From Laceyella sediminis (lineage in GTDB: Bacteria; Bacillota; Bacilli; Thermoactinomycetales; Thermoactinomycetaceae), in assembly GCF_003003125.1 (NCBI RefSeq), contig NZ_PVTZ01000015.1, forward strand, positions 1 to 64,000: DNA of 64,000 nucleotides, read 5' to 3'. The translations under genes and the position numbers were made by a program. This document shows positions 17,066-25,364 of the stretch, piece by piece (within the stretch, counting starts at the first letter, position 1; the number at the start of each line of letters is the position of its first letter). The notes under the pieces are model-generated. The model made no database searches and was not told the origin of the DNA. It saw nothing but the letters and a program-made list of their open reading frames with translations.

Positions 17066-20000
17066 ATGAAAGCAACTTATCGTTACGATTATGGATTCGT
17101 ATATGAGTATGGATATAACATCGGGCTTTTTTCGGCCTTAGTCCAATTACAATCCAGCAAGAAGTTGAAGATGAACTCCGGTTTACAGCAACGTTTGACC
17201 GATTGGTTGGCAAGTCCAGAGCAGCGCTTTTCACGCTTTGTCGTTTCATTTCTAAAAAAGAATAACATTACAGATGAAGCGGTTTTTGAAGAAATACAGA
17301 AAAATATTGAAAATATTTTTTTCTTCGGTTTTTTGCAAGGTCAGCATACAATGAGGCATTACATTCAATCGCTTCCTCTTAATAAACTGATTAAAACGGA
17401 GGTGGTTTATTTTCAGATTAATGTCATGGACCCTTTAAATCGAAGTATTCATAAGGAAGAAGTTAGGCAAGCAGTGATACACGATATTAAACAAGCTTTT
17501 GACTATGAGATGGAAGAGGGGGAGATCGAATACTATCAGAAAAAGGGGCATTTCCTGAGAGCAGATAGCATTGTTTTATTGAGACAGAGGAAACGGTGTT
17601 TTTTGCTGATCATTGATACTAGCTTGAACATCCATCGTTTAGAAGGGATTTTTGACCCTCAAAGCCTCTTAAAGAGTTTACAGCAAATACGAAGTGACTT
17701 AGGTAGGAAAACGAAATTTAGCCACTTGTCAATGAATACATCAGGCATTGAAAACATTCATCTTGATTCTTTGCTACTACAATACGCTAGTATTGTGAAG
17801 GATAAAACATTGGGAAAAGTAGTACAAGCAGGATCTTATGCCTATTCATTTTTACGGTTTATGACAGAAACGGCAAAGATATCAGAGGGAAACTGTGATG
17901 TTTCCATTATGGGTATGGTCGATTATGATTACTCTATCATAAACTTTACTCTATCACTGAACCATTGGATTCATTCAAACGAGGGAGTCTTATTAAAACG
18001 ATGCAATGAAGAATATGTGGCTGGTCATTGTTCATGGTCTGATTCGGATAGAAAGATTATACCTCGAGCAGCTAAAGAAATATTACTTAAAAACATGATT
18101 CATAATACAAACATGGATCGCAAAGCATTGTCTGAGTTTGTGAAGGAAGGGAAGGGGTATTTTGTTATCACTGACCGTATTGTAGACTTTCAAAATACGG
18201 CTGGTAAATATGAAGAGGGAGAAACATTTAGGGATGATCACGCCTCGTGTGTAAAGAAGGGGCTGAATGCTAATCAGCATATCCTTTACTTGACAGGTAA
18301 TCCTGGTATCGGAAAAACAACAGTGATTGCAAACGAGTTGAAAAAGCATGAACGATTTTTGTTTTTGTACACGAGCTGTAGAAGAACAGTAAATGATGAT
18401 ATACTGCTAAAGTTTTCAGAAGGAAATCGCTTATTTGCTGACGATCTAGTAGCACTGAGTACCAATTCAACAGATGAGCAAGTAATAAATGGTGTACCTG
18501 TGAATGTTGTGAATGTTTTTATCAATTCTCTAGACCGATTACAATCAAGCCCTAAATTAACATATCTTCCGAAAAATCGAATCCGCTATTATGAAAAGGA
18601 GGCAATTGGTTTTCGAACAACAGGAGATAACGAATTTGTAGAAGATATTCGAATCAAAACTGGTGGCGTGTTAAAGAGGTTGTGTGAAGGAATCCAGGAG
18701 CAAATGGAAAACCCAAATATAAGGAAGATCATTGGGACATTTGCCATTCAAGCGTTAAAAAGTACAAAAGACGGAACCACTATGCACCACATACAGAAGT
18801 TGTTCCCATTTATACGTTACTCTGAAGAGATGGGTGTTCGACTTGATCCTGAAGCTTTTGATCGATTTGTGGAAAGGTATCCAGTTTGTTGGGTCATGAT
18901 AGATGAAATTACCGGGACAGATGAAGGAGCAGAACTTTATAGATTATTGAAAACGTGGCTTTTTGATCATATTTATTTAAAACTAGATCCGGAAAGACAA
19001 GCAAAGTGGAATTTGAAGCTCATTGTAGCGGATGCCTCTATTACGAATGAGACGATTATGCAGCAATGCCTAGCTTCAAAAGCTCGATTTGATCATCCCA
19101 AAATATATATCACAAGTGGAGAGGAACAAAGTTTATCAATTCAAGCTAAGGAAGTTTCAGTACCCGGAACAGTGCCCCTTAATGGTTGGCTTGTGAATAC
19201 AAATTCCTATCCGGCAAAGGAATTAAATCTTATGTATCACATTTGTGTTCAGGGGATATCAGAGGAAGAGTATTTTTCTGGAAGGCAACCTGGGAGGGAG
19301 CGGCTTGACCAAGAAAGGAATCTATCGGAGGAGCAAGATAAAGTTATCTTACAGCGCGTGTTTGAATATTTGTCTGCCAACCAGGAAGAACAAGTGATTG
19401 TCTATATTCAAAACATTAACCGGATTGAAAAGTTGAAAAACGAATTTAAACAACGATATAGTGATGTTTTTGGAGAAGAAGCTGTGGAGTACAAGCACTA
19501 TATGGCAATTACGTCTCAATTGACAATGAAAGGAAGGGCACAAGCACTTGAGGCAACCAATCATGTACGATGTGTGTTTATGACAAGCTCGGCGTCTCGG
19601 GGTATTTCGTTTAAAAGAGCAACAAAAATTTTTGCCGTGTTACAATCGTTTAGTATCGAGAGAGAACTGATGGAACAGGTTCAACTCTATTATCGGATGA
19701 GAGGCAGTACAGAATGGGATACAACAAAAAATAAAAGCATCGAGTTTTTTATTGTAGATACATATGTTCATAAGGATACTGATGAAGAATGGCACAAAAG
19801 TAAAACTTTAATCCATTTGTTATCGTTTCTGACATTAGTACGTACTTGTTTGGTGAGCCGCATCTTTGGAAAGGCCGAAATTGGAACGCGATCATATAGT
19901 GTTGTACCACTTGGAGGAAGAGGGATTTCGCCAGTAAAATCCAGTCTGATACAGGATGTAGCAGACAGCATAAAACTAATTGGAAAAGAACTGACAGGTG

Positions 20001-20719
20001 AGGAACGTTTCAAATTGCTTCATGAATTTAAACAAGAATTTGATTCTGCATTTGGTAGCATGAGAGTACAGACGAATGAACAAATTTTTCGACCAGGATA
20101 TGATGCGAAAAATATCTACCCACAGTTTTTGAAACGTGCTCGTCAAAACTTGTCCCAATTGATAGAGTTTCAGCCATTTCATCCTTTTCTTTTTTCAAAC
20201 GGTATGCTTATATTTCGTACGGATGATTTTATCAGCGAACGAGTTACATTTCTTGTGAATAAGAGAGAGCATAATGTACGCCTCATGAAAATAATTGAAC
20301 GGGCTATGAAAGAAGATATTACGGATGATCTACGAAAAAAACTGGTTCATATCCTTGAATTATTGAAGTATGAGCGTGACAAACAAGGAAGACTTCCGAA
20401 TGCATATGTGGAATATTCTCGTGATGAAAAACGATATGTGGCGTTTCCTGTACTAGCTTTCACGATGTTTGAATCTTTGAAGGACTATAAGCCATATGAT
20501 GTTGAAGAAACATTTTTAGAGGCTCTTTACGGTCTAACACGTACATTTACAGATGTTACATCAGTGACTCCAATCTCAGGAGATTATAAAAATATTCCCT
20601 TTATTACATTTAAAAGTGATGCTTTAGAAGAAGTGTTTGAAAGTCGTTTTCAGCAGAATTACCTTTTAACATCGACGGAGACAAATATCTTGAATCTACT
20701 TCTACTTGAAGAGCTATAG
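17066..20719 (+). CDS. Large SF2 helicase-type protein, second gene of putative defence module
   Basis: A 1217-aa protein. Walker A GNPGIGKT is at residues 411-418, a DEAH-box-like MIDEIT at 611-616, motif III-like VADASIT at 654-660, a RecA2 strand EQVIVYIQNINRIEKL at 775-790, motif V TSSASRGISF at 840-849 and motif VI QVQLYYRMRG at 871-880. These place it among divergent SF2 helicases with a DinG-like flavour. The 400-residue N-terminus is unassigned; residues 166-185 (RADSIVLLRQ...LLIIDTS) faintly resemble a PD-(D/E)XK core with the lysine lost. It follows the 1011-aa gene by 37 nt. Only weak AGGA sits next to the ATG, while a perfect GGAGG lies at 17031-17035. It probably moves or unwinds nucleic acid for its partner. 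Confidence 0.72.
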   Translation: MKATYRYDYGFVYEYGYNIGLFSALVQLQSSKKLKMNSGLQQRLTDWLASPEQRFSRFVVSFLKKNNITDEAVFEEIQKNIENIFFFGFLQGQHTMRHYIQSLPLNKLIKTEVVYFQINVMDPLNRSIHKEEVRQAVIHDIKQAFDYEMEEGEIEYYQKKGHFLRADSIVLLRQRKRCFLLIIDTSLNIHRLEGIFDPQSLLKSLQQIRSDLGRKTKFSHLSMNTSGIENIHLDSLLLQYASIVKDKTLGKVVQAGSYAYSFLRFMTETAKISEGNCDVSIMGMVDYDYSIINFTLSLNHWIHSNEGVLLKRCNEEYVAGHCSWSDSDRKIIPRAAKEILLKNMIHNTNMDRKALSEFVKEGKGYFVITDRIVDFQNTAGKYEEGETFRDDHASCVKKGLNANQHILYLTGNPGIGKTTVIANELKKHERFLFLYTSCRRTVNDDILLKFSEGNRLFADDLVALSTNSTDEQVINGVPVNVVNVFINSLDRLQSSPKLTYLPKNRIRYYEKEAIGFRTTGDNEFVEDIRIKTGGVLKRLCEGIQEQMENPNIRKIIGTFAIQALKSTKDGTTMHHIQKLFPFIRYSEEMGVRLDPEAFDRFVERYPVCWVMIDEITGTDEGAELYRLLKTWLFDHIYLKLDPERQAKWNLKLIVADASITNETIMQQCLASKARFDHPKIYITSGEEQSLSIQAKEVSVPGTVPLNGWLVNTNSYPAKELNLMYHICVQGISEEEYFSGRQPGRERLDQERNLSEEQDKVILQRVFEYLSANQEEQVIVYIQNINRIEKLKNEFKQRYSDVFGEEAVEYKHYMAITSQLTMKGRAQALEATNHVRCVFMTSSASRGISFKRATKIFAVLQSFSIERELMEQVQLYYRMRGSTEWDTTKNKSIEFFIVDTYVHKDTDEEWHKSKTLIHLLSFLTLVRTCLVSRIFGKAEIGTRSYSVVPLGGRGISPVKSSLIQDVADSIKLIGKELTGEERFKLLHEFKQEFDSAFGSMRVQTNEQIFRPGYDAKNIYPQFLKRARQNLSQLIEFQPFHPFLFSNGMLIFRTDDFISERVTFLVNKREHNVRLMKIIERAMKEDITDDLRKKLVHILELLKYERDKQGRLPNAYVEYSRDEKRYVAFPVLAFTMFESLKDYKPYDVEETFLEALYGLTRTFTDVTSVTPISGDYKNIPFITFKSDALEEVFESRFQQNYLLTSTETNILNLLLLEEL

Positions 20720-20986
20720 ATTATTTCATTCGTTAGAATTAAGGTTTAGGTATTCCAATAAGAACATTAACGGATCAGTGAGAGGCTAAGTAAATACACC
20801 CGTTCAACGTTGCTTGCAGAAAAATCGTTTTGAAACGGTTTGGAATTGACGTATAATAAAATTACTGAGTGCATATACTGGAGCGTCGGCGCCACCATCT
20901 CCCGAAACCATGACTTTTCGGTCGTGCGGAAATCGATGTGCGGGTCCAACACCCTGGCACAGGATAGGGAATGGGGCGCCGTTATT
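20720..20986. other. Junction right of the island, possible gene remnant
   Basis: The first ~150 bp are AT-rich like the island; from about 20880 composition shifts sharply to GC-rich. On the minus strand, about 20770-20960 reads as an open, protein-like stretch (including HIDFRTTEKSWFREMVAP) without its own start, as if the end of a lost gene. No inverted repeats or target duplication were seen. Confidence 0.3.
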
Positions 20987-21748
20987 TTATCTTTTGAAGC
21001 AAAAGAGGTTAAACCCTTGATGTTCATTGCGGGCATGGCAGTCTTTGAGCGAGAAGCCGAGCTGCGCCTCGAGATGGTCGACCACGGCCCGTTTGGGATT
21101 GCGCGAACGGTTGGCGACGGCTTTTTCGTAGTGTCCGTTGCGGACATAGGCGATTGCCCCGGCCAGGACATCAGCCATTTGCAAAGGCGTTTGGGTGCCG
21201 TCCCGCGATTCGACGCGACGTACCACAATCAAGGGATAGGCAATGGTTTGCTTCTCCTTGGCCCCTGAGGTCTGCTGAATAAGCTTGATATAGTCGGCGG
21301 CCATTTTGCGGTTCAGATAATATTCCAAATCCTGCAACCTTCCGGGTACGGAATTGCTTTTGCGATCCAAAAAGATGTCATAATGATGTTCAGGAGCCAA
21401 CCATTTATAGATCAACCAAAAAAACATTTTGTAAAAATGCGTTTCTTTGTTGTCGCCGGTTTTTACGTTTTTTTTGTCCGTCATATCTACAATGAGGGCT
21501 CGAAACTTTAAGTTCCCTTGCCTCATGTGCTTGATAAACAAATCGATGAAAGCAATATATGCATCTCGATGGGTTTTTTTCATTTCATTCCAGTGAAACT
21601 CGCGTTCAAATCCGAGTTGCCGCCGCATGCGAGCAACTTCTGCCTCTAACGCTTCGTAAGTGTCCGCACGTTGCCAGATTGTGCCCAACACCATGTATTT
21701 GTGAGCATTCTGACTGCTTTCATCTCCCCAAATCACGATTAGACTCAA
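20987..21748 (-). CDS. DUF3800 domain-containing protein
   Basis: A 253-aa protein of the DUF3800 family. The N-terminal strand IVIWGDESSQN carries the family's Asp-Glu-Ser signature. The middle contains EFHWNEMKKTHRDAY and FRALIVDMTDKK, then DIFLDRKSN, and the late segment LQMADVLAGAIAYVRNG contains the conserved acidic helix. DUF3800 proteins are predicted RNase H-like and are common in phages and mobile or defence islands; activity is unproven. I place the start at TTG 21748 because GGAG precedes it; an upstream in-frame TTG (21817) lacks a site. It sits at the edge of the defence island in opposite orientation, so it may be a separate acquisition. Confidence 0.78.
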   Translation of the reverse strand: MSLIVIWGDESSQNAHKYMVLGTIWQRADTYEALEAEVARMRRQLGFEREFHWNEMKKTHRDAYIAFIDLFIKHMRQGNLKFRALIVDMTDKKNVKTGDNKETHFYKMFFWLIYKWLAPEHHYDIFLDRKSNSVPGRLQDLEYYLNRKMAADYIKLIQQTSGAKEKQTIAYPLIVVRRVESRDGTQTPLQMADVLAGAIAYVRNGHYEKAVANRSRNPKRAVVDHLEAQLGFSLKDCHARNEHQGFNLFCFKR

Positions 21749-21917
21749 AGTGATCGGCTCCGTTTCAAAGGTTATATACTGATTATATATTCTTTTAATT
21801 GTTATTTGAATAATCAATCTTTATCTTTGCCGAAGATGCTGGTTATGTGCAATAAAGGTGCCCCGCCTCGGTTGCTAGATGCGAGAGAGTTTTCCTCGCT
21901 CCAACCGGTTGCGGGGT

Positions 21918-22661
21918 TTATTGATGTTTGCCGGAGTCCAACTGCACAAATGGCCACACATGGGCAGTTACGCCGAAAGCATAATGGCATAGGGGGGATT
22001 CGTCCAAGTTGGGAAGCTGGATGGAGGCTGGCAAAGTATTGGCCTGAATAACCCCTTCTGCTTGCTGCAAAGGCCAAGGGGCATGGCGAATATCTCCACG
22101 GTGGAGGGCGCCACGGATGATTAGGTATTGTGAGAAACGTGCAGTCAGCCAATTGGCCAGTGATCCAGGATGGATGGGAGCGGGTGTGGAGGATGGGTGC
22201 ATCTGCGCCGCAAATCGGGCCGCGGGTGTGAACAGCTTTGGCCGTTCACAGACGAGGGAAGTACGTTGGTCGCGCGCGGTGAAATGCAAGCGAGCCGGAA
22301 GGTAGGGCAGGTGCCACATCATCCGGGCGGACAGAGCGTGCAACCAACTGCTGACATCGCAACTGAAAAAGAAGACGCCAGGTTCTGCGCCATATGTCAC
22401 ATACGTGCGCAAATTAAGTTGCAGATACGAAGAGAGCCCTGGTATGGGCGGGAGAAACCGCAACCGCTCCTGTTGTACCCGAAAGGCCACGATGCTGATC
22501 CATGCGGTGCCATCATGGCAATCCAATGAAAGCGGAGCAGGGATGTGCGGTTGCAGGGAGGCGGCGGGGACAGGCCAATGAAAGAAGCAGACATCTGCTA
22601 ACGTCTGGGCGATGAGCCAAGGTTGGGGCGGGACTGGTGGGGGGGTAAGGGGATGGTTCAT
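21918..22661 (-). CDS. DUF2071 (YqjF-like) family protein
   Basis: A 247-aa protein with the family layout: WLIAQTLADVCFFHWPVP near the N-terminus, LQPHIPAPLSLDCHDGTAWISIVAF, then LNLRTYVTYGAEPGVFFFSCD. These are hallmarks of DUF2071/YqjF, an acetoacetate-decarboxylase-like beta-cone fold of unknown substrate. The start at 22661 is supported by AAGGAG 9 nt upstream; longer in-frame extensions have no site. It lies downstream of, and in the same direction as, the YczE-like membrane gene and may be co-transcribed with it. Confidence 0.85.
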   Translation of the reverse strand: MNHPLTPPPVPPQPWLIAQTLADVCFFHWPVPAASLQPHIPAPLSLDCHDGTAWISIVAFRVQQERLRFLPPIPGLSSYLQLNLRTYVTYGAEPGVFFFSCDVSSWLHALSARMMWHLPYLPARLHFTARDQRTSLVCERPKLFTPAARFAAQMHPSSTPAPIHPGSLANWLTARFSQYLIIRGALHRGDIRHAPWPLQQAEGVIQANTLPASIQLPNLDESPLCHYAFGVTAHVWPFVQLDSGKHQ

Positions 22662-22729
22662 TGTTGTCAATCTCCTTCTTAATGGGTGGATATTCGTAGT
22701 ATGGAGAAGGAGCGAGGTTCCCATACGCG

Positions 22730-23347
22730 TTAAGAACGGGTGGTTGGAGAGCCGGTGAAGAGGAGCCGTTCGATCTTGGGGATGAAAAATTGGATTAAGG
22801 GCCCGCACAAAAAGGTGTAAATAAAGGTTCCCAAGCCGAGTGGACCATGCAACATCAAGGCGAACAACAAGGCACTGCCGTCGATCACCGTTTTGGAGGC
22901 GGTGAGGCTCATCGCATATCGTTCAGTCAGGATGTACATCAACTGGTCAGCGGGGGTCAAGGCGTATTTGCTTTGCACATAGATGGATATGCCGATGGTT
23001 GCGAGCAAAAAACCTCCCCAAAAAGTGAGCACTTGGTAGAAAAATTGGACGGGATGAAAATCTATTATGTCCAACCAAAAGTCAATGCAAAAGCCCAAAA
23101 CAAAAATAGTTAGCAAGGACAGGGGATTGGGAGGTTTTTTGGACAGAAATCCGTTTAGCAACGTAATCAGTATCCCGCAGGTGATGAGCCAGGACCCGAC
23201 GGTGAAGCCGATCCATTCCGACATTGCTACAAAAAACCCATTCCACGCGTCAGCACCCAATTCAGAGCGCAAGATCAAGGAAATGCCGAGCGATTTGATA
23301 ATTAAGCCGCAGATATATGAGAGGCTTCTCGTCATTGTTTTACCCAT
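22730..23347 (-). CDS. YczE/YyaS/YitT family membrane protein
   Basis: A 205-aa protein with about five transmembrane helices (for example WLITCGILITLLNGF, LLTIFVLGFCIDFWLDI, LGTFIYTFLCGPLIQFF). LGISLILRSELGADAWNGFF near the N-terminus and ALTPADQLMYILTERY are characteristic of the YczE-type branch of the YitT superfamily. Function is unknown; the Bacillus YczE protein is needed for bacillaemycin-type polyketide production, but no such cluster is visible here. The start at ATG 23347 is behind AAGG; an ATG four codons later is possible. Probably upstream partner of the DUF2071 gene. Confidence 0.8.
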   Translation of the reverse strand: MGKTMTRSLSYICGLIIKSLGISLILRSELGADAWNGFFVAMSEWIGFTVGSWLITCGILITLLNGFLSKKPPNPLSLLTIFVLGFCIDFWLDIIDFHPVQFFYQVLTFWGGFLLATIGISIYVQSKYALTPADQLMYILTERYAMSLTASKTVIDGSALLFALMLHGPLGLGTFIYTFLCGPLIQFFIPKIERLLFTGSPTTRS

Positions 23348-23592
23348 GGTATACCAACCTTACGGAGAGATTTGTTCTAATATATGTGTACAAGTTATCT
23401 GGCAGAAGTGTAAGTTGCTTTTTTATAAGGAGCGGAGCTGGTGCGCAACAGAGGTTCCTTTCATTGGGTTTGATGGAAAATATTTGAAAAATGATGATTT
23501 CTGAATTATAATTCAAGTGCGAAACGTAATTTTTCGCGATGTATCATTGTTATTGCAATAATCGACTTTGTCATTTTAAGGAGGAATAAAAA

Positions 23593-23901
23593 ATGTTTGT
23601 GATGCACTTGCGGGGAGAAAAGGACCGTGTTTTGCCGTTTGTGGGGGAGTTGCAACAAAAGCCACATGTGACAGTCGTTGATGCTGAGATGGAGAAAGAG
23701 GGGGAGATGGTGCAACTCTCATTGACGGTCGATCACCAGCCGCGCAAGCGTGTGCAGGTGATTCGGCTTCATACCGAGTCAGGCGCAGTGGTGCCCATTC
23801 CACTGATGGATGTGATGCAGGTGGAATGGGAAGAAGGAAAACATTTATTCTGCGGATGGTCATATGACATTTTTGGAACATCGCGCAACAGGAGAGGATG
23901 A
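23593..23901 (+). CDS. DUF3970-like small protein, copy 1
   Basis: A 102-aa protein starting behind a consensus AAGGAGGAAT. It is clearly paralogous to the protein at 52803-53102: both begin with a short strand, then a helix (FVGEL/FLSDL), a strand, a basic segment, and share a C-terminal pattern (V..I/L.T..G..I.LPLMD..., ending YDIFG or FDIFG). The N-terminal half resembles the short DUF3970/YvzF proteins of Bacillus. Function is unknown. It leads a run of three small overlapping or closely spaced genes. Confidence 0.65.
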   Translation: MFVMHLRGEKDRVLPFVGELQQKPHVTVVDAEMEKEGEMVQLSLTVDHQPRKRVQVIRLHTESGAVVPIPLMDVMQVEWEEGKHLFCGWSYDIFGTSRNRRG

Positions 23902-23903
23902 AG

Positions 23904-24122
23904 ATGGCTGAAATCTGTTTTTGGTATGATCGGTCGCGGGAGCGGTTGGTGATCCGCCATTGCCCCACGGGAGAGATACGTGTGATACATAAGTTGCAGC
24001 CGATGATCCGATTTTTGTCTGCTTATGGAATCAGGGAGTTGGAAGAGGCGGTTGCTCCCTGCCATGGAGATGACCGGTTGCATTTGTTCAAACGGATGCA
24101 AGTGCATCAGTTGAAGCGGTAG
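23904..24122 (+). CDS. Small hypothetical protein
   Basis: A 72-aa protein of unknown family (starts MAEICFWYDRSRERLVIRH). The preceding gene's stop overlaps an in-frame ATG at 23898; I prefer ATG 23904 because GGAGAGG (23891-23897) is then properly spaced. Translational coupling to the upstream DUF3970-like gene is likely. Two cysteines occur in CPTG and PCHGDD; no metal site is convincing. Confidence 0.6.
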   Translation: MAEICFWYDRSRERLVIRHCPTGEIRVIHKLQPMIRFLSAYGIRELEEAVAPCHGDDRLHLFKRMQVHQLKR

Positions 24123-24133
24123 GAGAGGTTTGG

Positions 24134-24427
24134 ATGGTGTGGTTGATTTCGTCAGTACTTACTCTGCTTGGAGGGATGGGGTCTGTTTATTATGTGTGCT
24201 TGTTGGGCAAATGGCTGGAGGAAGAGCGTATGGGCAAGCGGGAAGCGAGCTTAAGCATCTTGACCGGATTGTGCCTCCATGTTGCCGTAGCGATGGCCAG
24301 CCGGGGGTTGCCAGCGGTTGTTTCGATTCAGTCAGAAACCGTAATGTGGTTGACCCATGGCGGTATGATGCTGTCGCTTTGCACCAGTGTCATGACGCTC
24401 CATTGTTTACGGCGGAAGTGCGGTTGA
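24134..24427 (+). CDS. Small hypothetical membrane protein
   Basis: A 97-aa protein with three hydrophobic segments: WLISSVLTLLGGMGSVYYVC, LTGLCLHVAVAMA, and MMLSLCTSVMTLHCL. AGGAGAGG sits 5 nt before ATG 24134, and the gap from the previous stop is 11 bp, so it is co-transcribed with the two upstream small genes. No family recognised. Confidence 0.65.
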   Translation: MVWLISSVLTLLGGMGSVYYVCLLGKWLEEERMGKREASLSILTGLCLHVAVAMASRGLPAVVSIQSETVMWLTHGGMMLSLCTSVMTLHCLRRKCG

Positions 24428-24567
24428 TAGCCGGGTTGGGTGTGGGTGTTGTCCGTAGCGTTCGCAATTTGGACACATGTACTTAAGAAAGATTTAATCT
24501 CTGTTTATCAGGGGTTTAGGACTGAGGGTTATGATGGCATGGATAAGAGATTGAAAGGGGAAACAAC

Positions 24568-24948
24568 ATGAAATTACAGGCGAGTTACGGCCCTGTCTTC
24601 CTACGGATTGGGCTGGGTCTCATTTTTCTTATTCATGGTGCGCAGAAATTAATGGGCATGGAACAGACGATTGGATTCTTCGGCCAGGTAGGCATTCCGA
24701 TGGCTTCGTTCACGGCTTACGCGGTAGCGGGCTTGGAGGTGTTGATCGGGGCGGCCTTTATCCTTGGCCTGTTCACTTCTGTTGCTGCAGGGGCCGCGGT
24801 TGTGATCATGGCGGGGGCGATCTTGTTTGTGAACGGGAGCAAAGGATTTGCAGGCGGGTATGAATATGACTTGTTGATTCTGCTCACCGCCGCGTCGCTC
24901 CTGTTTACTGGGCCTGGCGCACTAAAAGTACCCATCGGCAAAGATTGA
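24568..24948 (+). CDS. DoxX family membrane protein (copy 2)
   Basis: A 126-aa protein with four hydrophobic helices and DoxX signatures: VFLRIGLGLIFLIHGAQKL, GQVGIPMASF, VLIGAAFILGLFT and GGYEYDLLIL. Related to, but diverged from, the copy at 591-1001. AAAGGGG precedes the ATG by about 8 nt. Possible role in membrane redox or detoxification is known only for some relatives. Terminated by the hairpin at 25026-25056. Confidence 0.85.
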   Translation: MKLQASYGPVFLRIGLGLIFLIHGAQKLMGMEQTIGFFGQVGIPMASFTAYAVAGLEVLIGAAFILGLFTSVAAGAAVVIMAGAILFVNGSKGFAGGYEYDLLILLTAASLLFTGPGALKVPIGKD

Positions 24949-25025
24949 GCGCCTCGATCTGACAAATGGCGGAGCCCATATGGGCGGCCGTCTTTTTTTG
25001 TTTCAGGCCACCAGAAAACATAAAA

Positions 25026-25056
25026 ACCTCCCAGCCAATTTGGTTGGGAGGCTTTG
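25026..25056 (+). terminator. Terminator after DoxX copy 2
   Basis: CCTCCCAGCC pairs with GGTTGGGAGG and is followed by CTTTGCTTT. Confidence 0.75.
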
Positions 25057-25258
25057 CTTTCATGGCAGCCAGCACCTCAAACCCCAACAGCTGCGAACTG
25101 CCCTCGGTCAGGAAAGTCAGAGCTGGGTTTTGTCGATCACTGAAGGCTAAGCCCTGAACACTATGTTAGAAGAGCACTGAGCACGTGAACACTGGCCGCC
25201 AACCGCCGCTTATGTAGCTGCGTGGCTCACTGAGCACTCAATCTTTTAAGAGGAGTCC

Positions 25259-25354
25259 ATGATATGGAACTATCTTGAAAGGATAGTCATATCAAAGGAC
25301 CCAAATCTCAAGGCATTTTTTGGGGTTTACTACGCCATGAAAGCAATGAGATGA
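25259..25354 (+). other. Possible 31-codon ORF or gene fragment
   Basis: ATG 25259 follows AAGAGGAG closely. The 31 residues (MIWNYLERIVISKD..., ...FFGVYYAMKAMR) look protein-like but match nothing I recognise. It may be the start of a decayed gene; the preceding 25090-25250 holds nothing recognisable. Confidence 0.25.
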
Positions 25355-25364
25355 AAATAGCTGT

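Noticed and set aside
20840-21268. Plus-strand frame of 142 codons
   Set aside because: Antisense to DUF3800 and without a proper ribosome binding site.
22170-22529. Plus-strand frame within the DUF2071 locus
   Set aside because: Antisense shadow of a clear family member.
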